NCBI GenBank assembly: GCA_026936325.1
Contig: JAPTHN010000005.1
Location: 58,457,514-58,521,513, forward strand
Reading direction: 5' to 3'
Origin: Platynereis dumerilii
Taxonomy: Eukaryota > Annelida > Polychaeta > Phyllodocida > Nereididae
Length of the DNA: 64,000 nucleotides
This document shows positions 34,593-45,683 of this stretch, in pieces. A model generated the notes under the pieces. It was not told the DNA's origin and ran no database searches. It was given only the letters and a program-made list of their open reading frames with translations. Made by a program: the position numbers and the translations under genes. Position 1 is the stretch's first letter. Every line of letters starts with the position of its first letter.

Positions 34593-34768
34593 GAGGTGTT
34601 GGCCAAGGCATGCCACTTTTTGAACTGGGAGCCAAGGATCAGGAGGAGAGAATCCGTCTGACAGCAAAGCACAGATTATATGACGTAATGGCATCTTTAC
34701 AGGGCCACTTTGAGCCATGGATAAAAAAACCTGAGACAGCATTAAATAATTTTGTTGTATGGAATTGA
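34593..34768 (+). CDS. Candidate terminal exon (module Q), the only open copy
   Basis: A branch-like cttgac and the acceptor ttgatttag precede an open frame of 57 codons in phase 34,595: GVGQGMPLFELGAKDQEER, a basic middle (RLTAKHRLYDVMAS) and GHFEPWIKKPETALNNF, ending at TGA. The polyadenylation-type signal AATAAA lies 3 bases after the stop (34,771-34,776). Five other copies of this module in array 2 all stop at the same Leu codon after '..MAS' (TTA replaced by TAA), and two also carry a shift in frame. This copy is therefore either the functional 3' end of a gene or a chance survivor. I do not recognise the protein. Confidence 0.4.
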
Positions 34769-35472
34769 AAAATAAAAGAATGAGACAACGTTTGTCCCTC
34801 TACCAAATGTCATTTTAGCTTGGATGCAAGATCCTTATATACCAAGTCCTTGGAATTATTGTTGGTTTGTGTGTAATGAAAAAATAGGCAATCAGTTTTC
34901 TCTTGTGTACACTGTGCATCAAAGGCTTACTTATATAATGGATTTATCGATTCGCATATTTTATATCTGTGAAAGGGAAGGGCTAGTAAGTGGTGGAACT
35001 TTGAAGTGGTCAGATATAAAGCAATACTAATGTGTCTGCTCAAGTTGCCAGACTTAGAGGCCAAGACATACATATTGATGTCCTAAATATGGTACATTAT
35101 TTAGAATCAAGCTCACTGTACACATGTATTCTCCAGGCTGACAATAAAAACCTCCTTTATTGTCAATTTTCATCATTTGTATATTAATGCTTCAAGACTG
35201 TCATAGGACCTTTTTTAACTTGTTATGACATGTTCTGAACTAGTTTCTAGGAAGCCAGAGATATACATCTAGAATCATTCACAGTTGTTTTGGTTGGCAA
35301 AACCCTTTTTCGAAAAACATTTTCAACATCTGTGATAATACTATTCTTCAATGTGAAAAGTCAAAATTTATTAATATTCCATGCCAGGGAGACCAGTAGG
35401 GCAAGTGGTTAGAGAACCTCTTCAGATTGTCCTGCAGCAACAGAATCCATATAAAACAGCATTGATGTGCAC

Positions 35473-35532
35473 TTAGAAGGACAAAGCATTGGCCAGGCAG
35501 TGTCTGAAGAGCCGCAAGTGATTGAGCTTTGA
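35473..35532 (+). CDS. Candidate C-terminal exon piece (module U), copy 1
   Basis: Open frame LEGQSIGQAVSEEPQVIEL followed by TGA. An acceptor-like 'gtgcacttag' lies immediately inside the start, so a real exon would begin at the second codon. The frame is shared with three other copies (36,151, 53,851 and 62,169), but this copy diverges after SEEP and ends earlier. Function unknown. Confidence 0.25.
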   Translation, partial: LEGQSIGQAVSEEPQVIEL

Positions 35533-36150
35533 AGTGGTCAAAACTATAGCAATGACAATGACAATGACAATGACACATAATTTATTTGCTCTTAAAATAA
35601 AACAATTACATTGATGGCATATAGATATTATACAATTTAGAGCCAGGGGACCCTCTCAAGACAAAAGTACTTGTCGCTACTAATGTATCTGCTCAGGTTG
35701 CCCAACTTAGCGGCCAAGACATTCGTATTGATGACCTGAGTAGGGTGCAATAACCCGCAATGGTACATTCTTAGAATCAAGCTCGCAATATATTCTCCAG
35801 GCTGCCAATAAAAAAACTCCTTTCTTGTCAATTTACATCATTCGCATATTACAGCTTCAAGACTATCATTGAAACTTTATTTATTTGTTAAGATTTGTTC
35901 TGAACTAGCCCCTTGGAAGCCAAAGGTAAACATGAAGAATCATTCACAGTTTTTTTGGTTGACAAAACTTTCTGTAGAAAAGTGTTTTAAATATCAGTGT
36001 TATACTCTTCTAAAATGTGAAAGTTTCCATATTTCTAAATATTCCATGCCATGGACACCAGTAGGGAAAGTGGTTAGAGTACATCTTCAGATGTCCTGCA
36101 ACAAGAGAATCCATATAAAACAGCATTGATAAAACAGCATTGACATTCAC

Positions 36151-36252
36151 TTAGAAGGACAAAGCATTGGCCATGCAGTGTCAGAAGAGCCGTTATTGAA
36201 CTGTTGTGATGCAGTCTATGGACAGTGGTCTGAGAAAAGATGTTGTTACTGA
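36151..36252 (+). CDS. Candidate C-terminal exon piece (module U), copy 2
   Basis: Frame LEGQSIGHAVSEEPLLNCC then DAVYGQWSEKRCCY and a stop. The acceptor-like 'attcacttag' is as in copy 1. All copies keep the frame and the position of the stop, although the DNA has several substitutions. Cys-rich end. I do not recognise it. Confidence 0.25.
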   Translation, partial: LEGQSIGHAVSEEPLLNCCDAVYGQWSEKRCCY

Positions 36253-36782
36253 GGACAGTTTCCTGACATGTTGCCACTAGTGGAAACTAATGTTGAATAC
36301 AAACAGTTACTTGTTATGCTGTTGTACAAAAGGCATGTTCCTAATATAAGGGGAAGCTATAAAATATTCTCATGGTGAGGTTCTACCTTGAAAAGTGTTC
36401 CAGGGTGTAAAATGGCTTACATTGTAATTTAACTATATCATTATTTTATTACAAATCATGCTTTCCCTAGCCTATCTCTTGACTCATATGCCTGTCTATA
36501 GTGTGACAAAGTAGTTAAGTTCGCTTACAACTATTTTCATGTTATTCAACATGAAGTTTGAAGTATTCCATCCACATGACAATGATGTTCCTCATCAGAG
36601 AGAGACTACTTCAAGCTTCAAAGGCAAATTAAATCTGGCATAGTACATTATAGGAAAACAAAAGTTTCAAGTTCCCTGTGAGTGTTAATTATAAGCCTGA
36701 TAAGTACTGTGTAACAGCTATGCAGTGATTCCTGCCAACTTGTGTCTAAGAAGCCGCATTACTTCTTCTTGACTTGATTTAG

Positions 36783-36890
36783 GAGGTGTTGGCCAAGATA
36801 TACCACACTTAAAGCTGGGAGCCAAAAACCTGGAGCAAAGAATCAACCTGACAGCCAAGCACAGGCTCTTTGGCAACCTGGCATCTTAAC
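36783..36890 (+). pseudogene. Module Q copy, early stop
   Basis: Same acceptor (ttgatttag) and frame as 34,593. It reads GVGQDIPHLKLGAKNLEQR and continues to '..FGNLAS', then TAA at the Leu codon that is open in the 34.6-kb copy. The AATAAA after the module is not present here. Confidence 0.5.
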
Positions 36891-37329
36891 AGGGCTACTT
36901 TGAGCCATTGATAAAAACACCTGAGATAACGTCTATTTTGTTATATATAAAGAAAATGAAAGAATGAGACCAAGTTTGTCCTTACAAGAAAATGTCAATT
37001 TAGCTTGGATGCAAGATCCATACTAGTAGAGGAAATATGAGCTCATTTTTGATGATGACCCCGCACGGAAGTACAACAGGCCGAATCATATACCAAAATG
37101 TTCGCCAGAATGTCAGCTATCTGAATCCGGCTAAGAAAATTACTGGTTCCGGGTACTAACTAAGGGAGAGCTGTTGCCATGGCAACAGATTTATTAAAAT
37201 TGCAATTCTCAAATTTTTCATTTTTAGTGCTTTTCTTAAACACCAAAGGTCACAGAAAAAGTTTTTGTGCCTGATCAAACTAAAGTTGAGACAGACTTCC
37301 CACCAGCAGACCAATTTTGCTTTTACATT

Positions 37330-38760
37330 GTATTGGTTGCCATGGAACCGAGAAATCATAACAAGTTTGAAGTTTCCAGTCAATATCATACACTTTGATA
37401 TCTTATACTCCAAAATGATTTCATTAAACCCGCTAGTGTTTTATGTGGAAATGTTGCTGAGAGTGTCCTCATTCAAAACCTGTGCGAGATTTTTATGTTC
37501 TATGTTTATTTATTGCACTTCAATGGTTTCCAAGGCAATAAGTCAGGACAAACAAGTTTATAAGAATTTTGGAATTTATCAATATCTCAACTAATAGACA
37601 TGCCATAGTGCTCATTTTTGGACACAATCATTGTGGCAGGATGACCTTCAGAAAAGTGAACCCTCGGATGTGTGGCATGGTCTTGGTTGCCATGGAGACA
37701 GGATATCATAACAAATTTGAAGTTTTCAGTCATAGTCACACACTTTGATCTCCTATACTCCAAAATAATTTTATTAAACCCGCAAGTGTTGTTTATGGAA
37801 ATGTTGCTGAGAGAGTCCTCTTTCAAAACCTGTTTGAGATTTTTATGTTTTATGTCTAATTATTGCACTTAAATGGTTTCCAAGGCAATGAGTCAGGACA
37901 AACAAGTTTATAAGAATTTTGGAATTTATCAATATCTCAACTAATAGACATTTCATAGTGCTCATTTTTGGACATTATCACTGTGGCAGGATGACCTTCA
38001 GAAAAGTGAACTCTCACATGTGTGGCATGGTACTGGTTGCCATGGAAACAGGATATCATAACAAATTTGAAGTCCTGGTCACAATTGACACATTTAGAGC
38101 TCTTATATTCTAAAATGATCTCATAAAACCTGCAGTTGTGATACCTGAAAATGTTTGGGAGAGTGCCCTCTTTCCAAATCTGGGTTAGATTTGTATGTTT
38201 CTTGGAAATTTATTTCATTATAACTATTTCCAAGGCAACATATCGGGTCAAACAATGTTGATGAATTTTGCAATTTCTGAATATCTCAGAGATCATAGAA
38301 TCTGATATGCCATCTTGTTCATTTTTGGATATAATCATTGTGGAAGGATGACCTTAAGAACAGTGAACCCTCCATGTCATGTGCCTTGGTTGCCATGGAA
38401 ACAAGAAGTCAAAACAAATTTGAAGTTTCCCGTTGATTTATAAGTAACACACTTTGGTCTCTTTTGCACTAAAGTTATTCATAAAACCAGAAAGTGTTGT
38501 GAATCTAAATGTCTGTCAGAGTGTCCTCTTTCAAAAAATAGACAAGATTTGCATGTTTTATGTAATTTATCTTACAAAATCATTTCTGAGACAACAAGTC
38601 AAGGCAAGCAGTATATTTGAATTTTGTAATTTATCAATATCACAACCTATATCCTAACCATCATGTTCAATTTTATGACAAACCATTCTGTAGCAATGAC
38701 CGTCAGAAAAGTGACCCTCCATGGGATATTGTGGTCCTTGTTGCCATGGAAATGCATTAA
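37330..38760 (+). repeat. 350-bp tandem repeats, left arm of the foldback element
   Basis: Five landmarks ggttgccatgga or similar lie near 37,335, 37,683, 38,034, 38,388 and 38,739, about 350 bp apart. The intervening repeats share further words (tcataacaaatttgaagt, ttccaaggcaa, gacaaacaagtttataag, ggatgaccttcagaaaagtg). Identity is highest between the outer copies and falls towards the centre. Confidence 0.93.
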
Positions 38761-38779
38761 TCTTTAGATATTATAGGTA

Positions 38780-40640
38780 ATTTTGAGAGTTTAACTAATT
38801 AAATTTTGTGAGATCAATGAATTTCCAATCAACAATGCATTAGTACATAATTAGGCGTTTTTAAATTCCAGTGTGTCAGACATATTATGTACCCGTGTTT
38901 TTTCAATGTATCTCCAAATTAATAACGCCATTTGGATATGTTTTACACATGGTCATATATGTGCCATGGAGCCAATACACCAATTTTGTCAAAACATGAC
39001 AGTTCAATGAGGCGTAGTGACAAACAGTCAAGTTTTGGGTGTTCACACTTATTATGCAATTTCTTTTAAATTCCCTCAAAAAGCACCAAAAATCTAACTG
39101 ATCATAAATACCATGAATGTTTACCTCATAACACAATGAAATGTAAAACCATCATTTCAACCATGGATGAATTCATGATCAAAAAATGCATATAACTATC
39201 CTGCATTGACATAGCATTGAAATTGCCATTTATTGCAATGAAAAGATGTAAGCCAGACAAAATATGAAACCATTATCAAACTTATACCTTTGCTTTCCTT
39301 AGGTTGAGAGCTCACCCCTAACCAAAGAACATCACATTGCAACAATGACTGGCCATGCAATTGAAAATATCTTGAAATTGATGGAGCTCATCTGATTCGA
39401 CAATACTATTCCTATGGGAAACTGAACTGGGAATTTTCCACTTGCCATTATGTTTCCAAGAGATGCAGGGTTTGATGGTTCGTCACACAGGACTAAAGAA
39501 GTGTCCTAAAGACTCATTCTTAGGATAATTTGCTGTGATATGACGTGTTTTGACAGCAAGATGGACTTCTGTTTTTGAAAAATGGTACTTCCAATGGTTT
39601 TCCAATGCAATTGTATAATTTTTATTACTTGATCATGAAGGCATCCATGTTTATTATGACATGGCATTTTATGATCAGTTTGGTAAATTTTTGGAGCCTT
39701 TTGAGGAGAGTTGGGGATTACAAGAGACTGGCATCAAATGTGTGAAATGCAAGATGTCACTGCTTCAGTTTAGGTTTGCTAAGTTACACTTCAGTAGATT
39801 GTCAGGGTGAAAAATTATGACACATGAAAAACTTGCAGATCAAGAGTTATCACATTATTTATATGCAAATTCCGTCACCTTTAAACTGAGAATCTGCGTC
39901 ATTTCAGCCAGGTAATCGGTGAAAATCAGCCAATTTTGACACTTCAAATTGCAGGAATGTCTTGAAATGTTCACAGAATGTATGTTTTAAAGCATTTTCT
40001 ACAAAGTCATACCTCTCTTTAGACTCAAAACAGCCCCAAAACAGCCCCAAAACAGCTGCAACAAGATACCTTGTCGCAACTGTTCTACTATGCTTTGTTT
40101 CCCAACCTTGACAGCTGCACTGTCCAGGAGTTGGGAAAGCTTGCTAGCACATTTCAGGTCATCCTATCACTAATCTAATTCAAGCTTAACATAGTCTCAA
40201 CAAATAAGTACTTGTACTCCAGTCCTGCATTGAATTAAAGCTTTGCAGTGGTATCCTTAATATTTTAGATACCATTGAGGTAGATAGGAAGACCCATCTA
40301 ATGACTTTAGCGACGTGACTCCGGTGACAATTTGTGAAGTCAATTGAAATGATACATGGTTAATAAGTTATCTATAATATCAATAATAAGTATGTGTTTC
40401 CATTACAAACAAGACTGCAATGTCCCATGAAGGATTCACTTTTCTGAAGGAGATACATGTACATACACAACGATTATATAATAAAATTAGCAAGTTGTCA
40501 AGAGTATCAGTTAAGATATTGATGAATTAAAAAAATCCTTCAATTGTCTTTACCTATTCCATTGTCTTGAAAACCGTTCAGTGGATAAATTTTACATCAT
40601 ACATAAACATCTTGTCCAGGTTCAGAAAGAGGACATTCTC
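38780..40640. other. Unique centre of the foldback element
   Basis: About 1.9 kb between the two arrays. It has no inverted partner, no open frame above about 80 codons and no recognisable domain. A short tandem 'aaaacagcccc' occurs three times near 40,028. I see no gene. Confidence 0.55.
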
Positions 40641-40649
40641 ACAATACAT

Positions 40650-41830
40650 TTTAATGTTCAACACTTGCTGGTTTTATGTAATTATTTTGGAGTAAAAGAG
40701 ACCAAAGTGTGTTATCCCCTCGAAACATCATAGTTGTTATTTCTTGTTTCCATGGTGACTAATACTTGTAATAAAATGTCATGGAGGGTTCACTGTTCTG
40801 AAGTTCATCCTTCCACAATGATTAAAATACGGAAATGAGCAAGATGACATGTCTATTAGTTGAGATATTGATAATGTCTCAACCTCATCCAAACTATTTG
40901 ACCCGATATGTTGCCTTGGAAATAGTTTTAATGACATAAATTTCAATGAAACATACAAATCATACCCATATTTGGAAAGAGGACACTCTCACACGCATTT
41001 TCATGTGGCACAACTACAGGTTTTATGAGGTAATTTTAGAGTAGAAGAGTTCAAAGTGTGTTAATTATGGCCAGAACTTCAAATTTGTTATGATACCCTG
41101 TCTCCATGGCAACCAGGACCATGCCACACATCCGAGGGTTAACTTTTTTGAAGGTCATCCTGTCACAATGATCATGGCCAAAAATGAGCACTATGGCATG
41201 TCTATTAGTTGAGATATTGAAAAATTCCAAAATTCTTGTGAACTCGTTTGTCCTGACTTATTGCCTTGGAAACCATTGAAGTGCAATAACTGGACATGAA
41301 ACATAAAAATCTCGCACAGGTTTTGAAAGAGGACTCTCTCAGCAACATTTCCATGTACAACACTAGCAGGTTTAATGAAATAATTTTTGAGTATAAGATA
41401 TCAAAATGAGCGATAATGACTGGTAACTTCAAATTTGTTATGATTTCTTGTTTCCATGGCAACCAAGACCATGCCACATATCTGAGGGTTCACTTTTCTG
41501 AAGGTCATCCTACCACAATGATTATGTCCAAAAATGAGCACTATGGCATGTCTATTAGTTGAGATATTGGTAAATTCCAAAATTCTTATAAACTTGTTTG
41601 TCCTGACTTATTGCCTTGGAAACCATTTTAGTGCAATAACTAGACATGAAACATAAAAATCTCACACAGGTTTTGAAAGAGGACACACTCAGCAACATTT
41701 CCATATAAAACAGTGGCGGGTTTAATGAAATCATTTTGGAGTATAAGATATCAAAGTGTGTGATAATGACTGGAAACTTCAACTTGTTATGATTTCTTGT
41801 TTCCATGGCAACCAATACAATGCAGAAGCA
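40650..41830 (-). repeat. 350-bp tandem repeats, right arm of the foldback element
   Basis: The same repeat in inverted orientation, with landmarks ccatggcaacca or similar near 40,751, 41,104, 41,455 and 41,806. Minus-strand frames ending in YKNFGIYQYLN recur because of the period and are not genes. Confidence 0.93.
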
Positions 41831-42554
41831 AAATTGGTCTGCCAGTGGGAAGATTGTATGAACTATAGTTTGCCTAGGCACAAAAACCTTGTCTGTGAAC
41901 TTTGGTTTTTAAGAAAAGCATTAAAAATGAATAATTTGCCAATTACAATTTTAATAAATCTGTTGCCATGGCAATAGCTCTCCCTCAGTTAGTACCCAGA
42001 ACCAGTAATTTTCTTAGCCGGATTCAGATAGCTGACATTCTGGCAAACATTTTGGTATATGATTCGGCCTGTTGTACTTCTGTGCGGGGTATCTCCATAA
42101 ATATTGGTCTTTTTGGCTTTTGTTTCCTCTACTATACATCCAAATCCTGTTGTCTGTTTCATGTGTAACATCAAATAGTGAAGCTGTTGTCCCTTCTGTG
42201 CACTGTATATCAAAGGTCAACTTATCTACTGGATTTATCTATTTGCATCTTTTATATCAGAGAAAGGGAAAGGTTGGTATGTGGGCAAGGTTTTCATTAG
42301 GGCGACCTTTGATATGGCCAGAACTAATGCAATACTAATGTATCCACTCAGGTTTACATACAGACAAGAACCATATTGATAAGTCGATTATGGTACACTA
42401 TTTAAAATCAGTCTCCAATCCCAACAATTTATTATGGAATTATAAAGTTCAAACGAGACATTTTAACTGGTACACCTCTTCTAATATCACAACTGTCAAA
42501 CCATTTGGACTTAAAAAAGAAACATATTTCAGCATGCTTGACACTGCTTTGCAG

Positions 42555-42775
42555 TGGAACAGACAAGGTACTTTCAAATAAAGGAAATCAAGGAAATCAA
42601 AGAAAGGGTTGAATCAGAAATGAAGAAGCTTTGGGGAATTCACTCTGCCTGTATTTGCAAGGGTTGAAGTTGGCAAGATGAAGAGGGGCAGATACAGAGG
42701 GGTTATCATTCCTTCTCAGCGTGTTATGCCAGGATAGGAAGAGGAGAGATTCTTCAGGCCATTTTATTCACAAGG
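42555..42775 (+). pseudogene. Module V copy, frameshifted and without donor
   Basis: Matches the exon-like module at 54,882-55,069 over its whole length (YFQIKEIKEIKERVESEMKK, then LWGIHSA). One extra base after the HSA codons shifts the frame, a TAG follows in the downstream frame, and the GAG|GTGAGA donor of the other copy reads GAGGAGAGA. This is a decayed duplicate. Confidence 0.45.
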
Positions 42776-43338
42776 GGTGCGATAAAAACGCCATATCTGA
42801 GTGTTGAATTGGCACTTATATATGAAACACCATCATAGAAGGCAGTAAACCACCACAACCTGCCCACAGATTTGTCAAGCAGTGCTACTTGATGTGTCAG
42901 AGACAATACTCAATCATAAATATCACAGAGAGTTACTCAAGGAAAAAAAAGAGCGCTGTTATAGCCAAGTCACTAATCAAATTTGGTGGGATTATCTGCT
43001 AAAAAAAGTAATCAACATAACGTAATATAGCAAGAACTTATGCAATATGCATCATGACACTGTAAGATGATCATAAATATGATATGTATCAGATAACTTC
43101 TAAACAAGATGAAATCGCTCCTAGGGATAATTAGATATTATTATAACAGGCTCTGAAAGCATAAAATTAATATGATGAATTGAAAAACATACATAATTAT
43201 CCAGAAATCATTTACTAATCATGTTGCCAAATGTTATATGGTATTTTCAGATAGTAATCTATGAAATGGTATTATACGAAACTGCCGTGGGTTGGTTTCT
43301 AATACATGGTATGTCAGAGGGCAACTATAAGATATTAA

Positions 43339-43365
43339 GGGGGCGGGTGATTGGGCGTTGGGGGG
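43339..43365 (+). other. G-quadruplex-type motif
   Basis: Four G runs of at least three with loops of 1, 5 and 4 bases (G5-C-G3-TGATT-G3-CGTT-G6). It sits in a short GC-rich patch (about 43,338-43,383) that is absent from the paralogous place near 57,010, in otherwise AT-rich DNA. Confidence 0.8.
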
Positions 43366-43575
43366 ATGGCGATTCGGCGGTGTGAATTATTTCTAAGAGA
43401 GTAAGTTCTTGTCTAGTTTTTGGGAATTAATGGAAATCTGTTTGGGTAGTCTTGAATAGACATATTCTGGTAAAATTGACCAAGATGACACCTATCACGA
43501 ATGCCAACAATGTATAAGTTCCTCCTAATAGACTTGTCAAAGAGCTCATACTCATACTTGTTTGACCAGATTGAA

Positions 43576-44338
43576 TCATAATAATATAATAATAATAAAC
43601 TAAGCATTTGTATAGCGCTAGTTTCAGTCAGACTGCTCACCAGCGCTTTTGTGGAATTAATTGTAATGTAGCTGGAATAGGTGTGTTTTCAATTTTTTCT
43701 TAAAACTTTCCATAGACTTGCAACTACTTATCTCATGTGGAAGACTGTTCCAAAGTCGAGGAGCCACATGTGTGAATGCTCTATCTGCCATTTTGTTATT
43801 GTCACGAGTGCTTGGAATTGACAAAAGCAACTTGTTGTTACTTCGTAAGTTGCAATTTGGTTGTCTAGGCTGAATGAGGTGCTTTAAATATTCTGGAGCC
43901 TGATCATTCAGCACTTTCCATGTCATTACTAAGACTTTGAACTGTATCCTTGCTGGAATTGGCAGCCAGTGGAAGTTCTTCCTGTGACTATTGACACTGT
44001 CTCGTCTTTTCAATTGTTCAATTAAGCGGACAGCAGTGTTTTGTGCTGCTTGAAGCTTCTTCATCAGTTTCTGTGATATACCATGAAGCAATCCATTGCC
44101 GTAATCCAGATGTGGAGTAACCAGTGCATTTACTGCTGTTTTTGTTGTGTCTTTGTCCAAATTTTTACGCAGCTTTGAGATGTTTTTTAAGTTTAAGTAG
44201 GCATTTTTGCACATTTTGTTCACCTGCTTGTCCATCTTCATTTCTTTGTCAAATATGACCCCAAGATTACGGACATTGTCCGCTGTTTGAATCACAACGT
44301 CGTTTACCCGGATTGATGAATCCTCATTATCATTAATA
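43576..44338 (-). mobile_element. 5'-truncated CR1/L2-like LINE
   Basis: Read on the minus strand, the fragment starts inside the reverse transcriptase, continues to its C-terminus, and ends in a 3' UTR with 'gcgctatacaaatgcttag' and an ATT/TAT microsatellite tail (43,576-43,599). Short 3' microsatellites of this type are usual for CR1/L2 elements. The array 2 paralogue near 57,345 ('gaccagatttattgctttt' then 'actctcaatcaaaag') lacks the fragment, so it inserted after that duplication. A clean target duplication could not be drawn. Confidence 0.85.
43657..44295 (-). pseudogene. LINE reverse transcriptase C-terminal fragment, 212 aa
   Basis: The frame has the typical run after the polymerase core: NVRNLGVIFDKEMKMDKQV, LVTPHLDYGNGLLHGI, KLQAAQNTAVRLIEQL, FHWLPIPARIQFKVLVMTWK, LNDQAPEYLKHLIQ, HVAPRLWNSLPHEI and KKKLKTHLFQLHYN at the stop. 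The catalytic part and the endonuclease are missing, so it is a dead 5'-truncated copy. It has no internal stops, which suggests a fairly young insertion. Confidence 0.88.
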
Positions 44339-44571
44339 CATGCCTCTCAATCAAAAGAAATCATCTGATCAACATCAGAATATCCAAGCATGAGTCAAGA
44401 CTGCAACAATTCATAAACTGCAGTTATGAATGGCCCGAAGATAAATGGTCAGGGGCATCGTGATATGACAAGGAAGAATATAGACCATGACAAGCACATG
44501 CAACAAGAGATAGACGTCTACGATTCACGAGAAATTGACAATGACATTATTCAGTCTGGTTACCAGTTAAT

Positions 44572-45102
44572 GGAGACCACCGGTCTCGGCCCGCAGGGCC
44601 GTGACCACAGGTCTTCAAATGGTAGAAGACAGAGCTACTCACACAGGGATATACTAAGGAAAATTTTTGCATGCGCCAAACTGAAAGTGTCGGCGTTTAT
44701 GTGACGTCATTACTGATTGAGACACAATGGTGATGACGTCACAACAATATTGACTTGATAGGTGACGTCACCATGGCAAGCTATAAATAAACCACTCTAG
44801 ATAGCTTTTCATAACGTCACCACACATAGGCCTATGTGCAATGGTAATAAAGGGGCTAATTGCATCTGACTGACTTGATATTCCACAACTTGACTGAGTA
44901 AATGGTGCAACTCAGAAAGGTAGTTTGTTAAGTTTAAAAAACAAAAATATCACTGTTACTAAAATGTACAATAAAAAACACAATAATGTAATTACAGGTT
45001 GATAAAATATATTCTAAAAACAAACTGTAAACTGTAAATTTACTCTCAGGTGACAAAAAAATTTCGACCAGTGGTCTCTCTATGCTTTGGCATCATCATA
45101 TT
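44572..45102. mobile_element. 0.53-kb TIR-like element carrying CRE sites and a TATA box
   Basis: The paralogue near 57,612 reads ccagttaat|attcataaaacc. Here about 530 bp lie between the two halves. GGAGACCAC(C/T)GGTC occurs near the left edge (44,572-44,585) and inverted near the right (45,066-45,080), about 20 bp inside the junction, so the true right end is uncertain. A 92-aa frame (44,426-44,704) spans the left junction and is not a gene. Confidence 0.65.
44702..44790 (+). promoter_or_regulatory. Promoter-like block: three CRE palindromes and TATAAATA
   Basis: Perfect TGACGTCA occurs at 44,702-44,709, 44,734-44,741 and 44,763-44,770, followed 11 bp later by TATAAATAA (44,782-44,790). 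TGACGTCA is the known CREB/ATF consensus. A half-like aacgtcacc follows near 44,812 and AATAAA near 44,845. No ORF lies downstream within the element, so if it is a promoter it would drive a short non-coding RNA or neighbouring DNA. Confidence 0.4.
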
Positions 45103-45683
45103 ATTCATAAAACCTCTTACGGGCTTACAATTATGAAAGCATGGGCTAACAATAGGATAGCATGGCTGACCTCAGACCATATAACTTTTCTGGAAGAACC
45201 AGTCCTGGCTTATTTTAGTAAATAGGTAATGCCATGCGGCATCGTCAGGAAACCATTCTCTTGATTGTATGACGGTGGCATGACAACTTTCCTTTTGCCA
45301 CGAGGACTGAAGATTCCCTTGGGAACAGAATAAGAATGACTGCCTAACTTATTTACATTTTATGCAATAAATTATCATCGTTAGGATTGTTACTTGTACT
45401 ATTAAGATTTGTGATACAAACTTAAACATATTGCATGTTTAAACGCAAAACATCTGCTTCATTTCATTTTTGAACATTTGTAATAAATAACACAAGAACA
45501 TTATACATCTCATGAAGATTACTATCAGATTTATACCATTCGACACCTCTGTCAGCCAATCAAGAGCCAGTATTTCACTGCAATAAAACCCATATTCTTT
45601 GTTGTCCAGTTATCCTCCCAAGGGAGAATAATAAGTGAAGCTGTGAAAAAAACACAGCTACAAATGACAAGTTTCAGTTTTGT

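Larger units (their letters stand above)
35080..36420. repeat. Array 2, module U duplicated in tandem
   Basis: The block 35,080-35,580 (clipped polyA-like 'aataaaaacctcc', 'tggttggcaaaac', 'ggagaccagtagggcaagtgg') recurs at 35,740-36,270 in the same orientation, about 660 bp on. It is found again at 53,550-54,000 and 61,860-62,320. Each copy carries the short conserved C-terminal frame listed separately. Between 35,540 and 35,680 there is a short (CAATGA)n tract. No other gene is seen. Confidence 0.75.
37021..42137. mobile_element. 5.1-kb foldback element built of 350-bp repeats
   Basis: The element is 37,024-42,134. Both ends carry TAGTAGAGGAAA in inverted orientation, and TAC flanks both sides (37,021-37,023 and 42,135-42,137). 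Further in, ACCCCGCAC followed by GAAGTACAACAGGCCGAAT is inverted at 42,065-42,090, then a shared 130-bp stretch. Each arm is then a tandem array with a period near 350 bp. Array 2 units at 34.8 and 54.5 kb run through the insertion point without it. No transposase frame is present; the short ORFs inside are repeat artefacts. The left end seems to have lost about 25 bp relative to the right. Confidence 0.88.

Noticed and set aside
37265-41881. Several 60-110-aa ORFs with shared ends such as YKNFGIYQYLN
   Set aside because: They recur every 350 bp on both arms because of the tandem repeat; no splice or start support.
44426-44704. 92-aa ORF upstream of the CRE block
   Set aside because: It spans the junction between array 2 sequence and the inserted element, so it is a recent accident.
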